Below, piece by piece: positions 60,979-64,000 of a stretch of 64,000 bases of DNA. The position numbers and the translations under genes were made by a program. The stretch comes from JAJDNS01 sp963578825 (GTDB taxonomy: Bacteria > Acidobacteriota > Vicinamibacteria > Fen-336): contig CAUZDW010000015.1 in assembly GCA_963578825.1 (NCBI GenBank), positions 1-64,000 on the forward strand, read 5' to 3'. The notes under the pieces are model-generated. The model worked only from the letters and a program-made list of their open reading frames with translations, did not search any database and had not been told where the DNA came from. The stretch's first letter is position 1; each line of letters begins with the position of its first letter.

Positions 60979-61032
60979 ATGAACCCTGCCCCGGACGCCA
61001 CGCCCCGTCGATCTCCTCCGAGACTCCGTTGA
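60979..61032 (+). CDS. Possible 17-residue leader peptide coupled to plsC
   Basis: ATG 60979 opens MNPAPDATPRRSPPRLR and stops at TGA 61030-61032, which overlaps the TTG start of plsC (TTGA). The ORF follows a -10-like hexamer at leaderless distance. It may only serve to bring ribosomes to the TTG start. It is short and Pro/Arg-rich, so chance is a real alternative. Confidence 0.3.
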   Translation: MNPAPDATPRRSPPRLR

Positions 61033-61814
61033 GCAGGCTCGTCGCCGTCCTGCGCACCGTCCTCAGTCTCATCTCGGTGGCCCTCGTCGGGTTGGCCTGG
61101 CTTGTGCTGGCATTGCCCCTCCGGCTGGTCGTCGTGCCGGGATCGTGGCTCTTCCCCCGCTACCGGCCGCGGCTCATCAGCCTCTACGTCAAGGCCCTCT
61201 CCTGGGCGACCTTCACTCTGCTCCGGGTGGGAGGCGGACGCTTCCGACGCAAGGGGGTCCTTCCCACCGGTTCGCCCATCTACGTGGTCGCGAACCATCA
61301 AGCCATCCTGGACACGATGCAGACGGCTCTGCTCGGCCAACCCTACGTGCCCGCGTTCGTGACCCGGTATCGATACGCCCGCTTCATCCCCCAGGTCTCG
61401 GTCTGCATCCGTCTGCTCGGCGGCCCGCTCGTCGACCTCGACGCGCGGAAGAGCCCCGGTGGCTCTATCGATGGCCTGCGCCGCGCCGCACGGGAGCTGA
61501 CCCACGCCCTGCTCATTTACCCCGAGGGTCACCGCACGAAGACCGGGGAGGTGGGCCGGTTCCGTGTAGCGGGATTCGAGGCAATGCTTCGCGAGAGGCG
61601 GCTGCCCGTCTACGTCATCATCAATGACGGCTTGTGGCGGGCCCCTCGCCTCGCCGACGGGGTTCTCCGCGTGCATCTCATGGACGGGTGGTCGGAGGTC
61701 GTCGGCCGCTACGACCCTCCCGAGGACGACGCCGAGCTCCCGGCTTTCATCCAGCACCTCAGAGACGTCATCGTCGAGCGTCTGGCCGCCCACCGGTCCA
61801 GGTCAGAATCCTGA
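61029..61814 (+). CDS. plsC: 1-acyl-sn-glycerol-3-phosphate acyltransferase
   Basis: 261 residues from TTG 61029. An N-terminal membrane helix (TVLSLISVALVGLAWLVLAL) precedes the acyltransferase motifs: NHQAILDTMQTALL (block I, HX4D), FIPQVSVCIRLLGG (block II), and LLIYPEGHRTKTGEVGRF (block III, the EGxRT type), then PVYVIINDGLWR in the place of block IV. PlsC makes phosphatidic acid from lysophosphatidic acid. It converges with the DUF6797-type gene. Confidence 0.92.
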   Translation: MSRLVAVLRTVLSLISVALVGLAWLVLALPLRLVVVPGSWLFPRYRPRLISLYVKALSWATFTLLRVGGGRFRRKGVLPTGSPIYVVANHQAILDTMQTALLGQPYVPAFVTRYRYARFIPQVSVCIRLLGGPLVDLDARKSPGGSIDGLRRAARELTHALLIYPEGHRTKTGEVGRFRVAGFEAMLRERRLPVYVIINDGLWRAPRLADGVLRVHLMDGWSEVVGRYDPPEDDAELPAFIQHLRDVIVERLAAHRSRSES

Positions 61815-61850
61815 GCCGAGGCGGTCATCCTCCCGCCATCACGCGGCGGA

Positions 61851-64000
61851 TCATCTCGGCGCTCCGCGAGCGAGGACCGGCTCCCCCACTCCGCTCGAGA
61901 GCCTGTTGACCGTGTGCGAGATCTCACGAACCACCATGGTGCCGTCCGCGGCCTTGAGGACGAGCGAGAGCTGCATCTGATCCACCTCCTGCAGGTCCTC
62001 CATTTTGAGCGTGACCGTTCTTCCGTCCGGGGCGAGACTGGCGCCGAGGACCGTGACCGCTTCGGTTCCCTGCTCCCCGTCGAGCTTGAACAGGTCCGAA
62101 CCGTAGCGGCTGCTGCGCCGGTAGTTCCAGCGACGCACGTCGTAGCTGTCGGTGTTCTCCGCTGACACACGGTCGAGGGGCTCGGTGAACGTGATCGAGA
62201 TGCCGTCTTTCCCGCTCACGTGGAGCTCGGTGGGCATGTGGAGCGGTCCACCTTCGTAGCGCACCCGATAGAAGCCGCCGTCCGCCTTCTTCTTGGTCCC
62301 CCAGCCACGAAGCCCGGTCACGTAGAGCTGACCATCCTTCTTGCGAAAGTCGGGGCGCATCAAGCCGGTGTCGAAGTCGACCGGTAGCTCCACGGCTCCT
62401 CCTTGAAGCGTGGCGCCGACGCGCTCCATCAGGACCAGGAAGATCTTGCCCCGCCCATACGACGCGTGGACGAGATGCCCTTCGAGGGGTCCCCATCGGG
62501 CATCCGGCACCCAGGCCTGCCCGCCCCCGGAGTTGTCGGCGCTGATCGGGAGATAGGTGATGGGACGGTCATAGTCGTCCACGCCCGAGGGCCCGATGCC
62601 GCCACCCCAGGCGTACCCGTAGTAGCCGCCGGGCTCGCACATGACGATGGGAGTCGAGGGGATCCAGTGGCCTTCCTGGTCGGACGTCGTGATCTGGCCC
62701 TCGGGCCCTATCGCTACGCCGTTCGGCACCCGGAAGCCTCGGCAGACGATCTCGAGCGTCTCTCCGGACGGATCGAGCTTCATGATCACGCCGTGATGGT
62801 CGACCCGGGCCGGGAGCGCGTGGCGCGCCGCCTTGGCAAAGTAGAAGTTGCCGTCACGATCCCGATCGAGATCGAACGTGAACTCGTGAAAGTGGTGTGT
62901 GGCGAGGAAATCGTTGTTGAAGTTCTCGTAGAAATCCGCTTCGCCATCGTCGTTGAGATCGTGCAGCCGCGTGACCTGGTTGCGGTCTAGAACGTAGACC
63001 GTGCCGTCCACGACCTCGGCGCCCTGGGGCTGGTAGAACCCGGTGGCGTAGCGCCGCCAGACGAGCTCATCGAGATCGGCGTCGACGCCGTCGACGATCC
63101 AGACGTCGCCGCTCCAGGTGGTGATCACGGCGCGGTCTTCCCCCTCGAAGAACGCGAAGTCTCCGGGGCGCATCCACGACTTCCAGGGGTTATCGGTGGG
63201 CAGTGTGATCTCGTCGACGACATAGGGGCCGGAGGCCGTACCGAGACGCCCACGAGTCGTCACCGTCTCCGGAAAGCGGGGAGGCCCTCCCCGAGTGAGC
63301 CTCGCCAGTGACCGCGACGCTTTCGCCCTCCGAATCACCGCGGCCAGGCGCGCCGGGTCCGCGCCCCTGGCGAAGAAAAGAGTCCACCTGCGGGTCTCAT
63401 GGGAGGGCGGAAGGCGCAGGCGGATCTGCTCGCCATCGAGATGCCAACGGGCATCGCCGATCCCGACGAGCCCCACCAGCAACGGGCCGGCCTCGACGAG
63501 CGTCTTGCTGGCCAGCCCGGCTCCGGGCTCGAGCGAGGTCAGGTCGAGGAGCCGGGGATCACCGGAGGCCTCGGCGACCTGCAGCCCCATCTCCTTTTCG
63601 CTCGGCGCCACCTCCAGTGTCCGGGTGACGATCTCCAGACCGTCCCGGTTCTCGAAGCCGGGCAGATCCAGTACGGCGACGCCGCCGACCACATAGGAAA
63701 AGACGACCTGGTCGCCGTGGACGGAGTAGCCGCGGTACTCCGCCCAGTCCCCGGGGAGATTGCCGAACCCGTCTGGACGCGGATCGGTGAAGCGCCCGTC
63801 CCGGGCCCAGCCGGGACCGACCGGCGTCTCGAAGACCGGCTCGCCGTCGACCCAGGGGTGCGGTCCGTGCTGCCAGTCGAACACGGTCCCGGTCAGCTTC
63901 AGGAACTCGCCGGTCCACCCGACCGCGTAGCGCAGAAGCTCGGTGTCGAAGACGATTCCCGCCCGATCATCCGGCGTGAGCGAAACGGCGTGGGCCTTGT
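61851..64000 (-). CDS. DUF6797-type secreted/periplasmic beta-propeller protein (5' end beyond window)
   Basis: At least 715 residues are visible; the frame stays open to the right edge and no start codon is in view. The N-terminal visible part (FDTELLRYAVGWTGEFLKLT, then VFETPVGPGWARDGRF and YRGYSVHGDQVVFSYVVGG) matches the DUF6797 domain. The middle is a glucose/sorbosone-dehydrogenase-like propeller (VYVLDRNQVTRLHDLNDDGE, DFYENFNNDFLATHHFHEFT, GFRVPNGVAIGPEGQITTSD) and the C-terminus an Ig-like domain (ISITFTEPLDRVSAENTDSY). Related proteins of environmental bacteria often carry cytochrome or PQQ-type domains and may degrade or oxidise sugars; no haem motif is visible in this part. An internal GTG at 63884 is not the start. 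Confidence 0.85.
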   Translation of the reverse strand, partial: KAHAVSLTPDDRAGIVFDTELLRYAVGWTGEFLKLTGTVFDWQHGPHPWVDGEPVFETPVGPGWARDGRFTDPRPDGFGNLPGDWAEYRGYSVHGDQVVFSYVVGGVAVLDLPGFENRDGLEIVTRTLEVAPSEKEMGLQVAEASGDPRLLDLTSLEPGAGLASKTLVEAGPLLVGLVGIGDARWHLDGEQIRLRLPPSHETRRWTLFFARGADPARLAAVIRRAKASRSLARLTRGGPPRFPETVTTRGRLGTASGPYVVDEITLPTDNPWKSWMRPGDFAFFEGEDRAVITTWSGDVWIVDGVDADLDELVWRRYATGFYQPQGAEVVDGTVYVLDRNQVTRLHDLNDDGEADFYENFNNDFLATHHFHEFTFDLDRDRDGNFYFAKAARHALPARVDHHGVIMKLDPSGETLEIVCRGFRVPNGVAIGPEGQITTSDQEGHWIPSTPIVMCEPGGYYGYAWGGGIGPSGVDDYDRPITYLPISADNSGGGQAWVPDARWGPLEGHLVHASYGRGKIFLVLMERVGATLQGGAVELPVDFDTGLMRPDFRKKDGQLYVTGLRGWGTKKKADGGFYRVRYEGGPLHMPTELHVSGKDGISITFTEPLDRVSAENTDSYDVRRWNYRRSSRYGSDLFKLDGEQGTEAVTVLGASLAPDGRTVTLKMEDLQEVDQMQLSLVLKAADGTMVVREISHTVNRLSSGVGEPVLARGAPR

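Overview
The window is about 64 kb of very GC-rich bacterial chromosome. It is densely packed, with many ATGA, GTGA and TTGA start/stop overlaps and frequent GTG and TTG starts. The cell is a Gram-negative diderm: it has a heptose-7-phosphate kinase, an O-antigen ligase, a LolB-like lipoprotein next to ispE, two Dsb-type periplasmic oxidoreductases and a class A penicillin-binding protein. It respires with complex I and encodes SelA, so selenocysteine use is likely. The winged-helix/TolB-propeller protein, the SPASM + HprK-like pair, the MEMO1-like fragment, the HTTM/DCC pair and the DUF6797-type protein together suggest an uncultured Acidobacteriota-like lineage. Myxococcota-like deltaproteobacteria cannot be excluded. 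No phage, transposase, integrase, CRISPR array or rRNA was seen.

Layout. 1-4.3 kb (minus): spoVG with an expanded repeat tail, ispE, a LolB-like lipoprotein, a TPR protein and a small conserved-looking protein. 4.5-7.0 kb (plus): Trm112-like protein, O-antigen ligase, hldA. 7.0-13.4 kb (minus): Spy-like protein, YfhO-like membrane protein, purH, a secreted protein, a frameshifted gene and a 135-residue protein. 13.5-14.9 kb (plus): selA. 14.9-22.8 kb (minus): an incomplete complex I operon, nuoA-nuoEF-nuoH-nuoJ-nuoK-nuoL-nuoM-nuoN', whose last gene is an in-frame chimera with an amidohydrolase tail. 23-26.5 kb (plus): pyk, rlpA, a SPASM fragment and an HprK-like kinase. 26.5-30.3 kb: GNAT, PBP1B, tRNA-Val and a queuosine-precursor transporter. 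30.3-32.3 kb (minus): NUDIX, SurA-N/DsbA fusion, MEMO1 remnant. 32.3-41.5 kb: membrane and secreted proteins, a broken winged-helix/TolB regulator, dipeptidase, quinone oxidoreductase, a broken HTTM gene and DCC. 41.7-46.7 kb (plus): a TTG-initiated DUF349 - CHAT - glycosyltransferase operon. 46.7-54.8 kb: rhodanese-methyltransferase, small membrane proteins, DUF190/crcB, UbiD, a PEP/pyruvate-binding protein and a VKOR-DsbA fusion. 55-64 kb: a frameshifted pseudokinase, CstA, a CPA2 antiporter, a large membrane protein, PlsC and a DUF6797-type protein cut by the right edge.

The most striking theme is damage. Five genes carry six apparent single-base frameshifts, and three more are missing large pieces (nuoN, a radical SAM protein, a MEMO1-like protein). 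A perfect 46-bp palindrome sits inside nuoF. Either the assembly is error-prone and contains collapsed deletions, or this lineage is decaying by small indels and deletions; read mapping would decide. Other notable features are recurrent TATNNT-like hexamers 6-15 nt before start codons lacking a Shine-Dalgarno (probable leaderless transcription) and a near-consensus promoter inside ispE that could drive spoVG separately.
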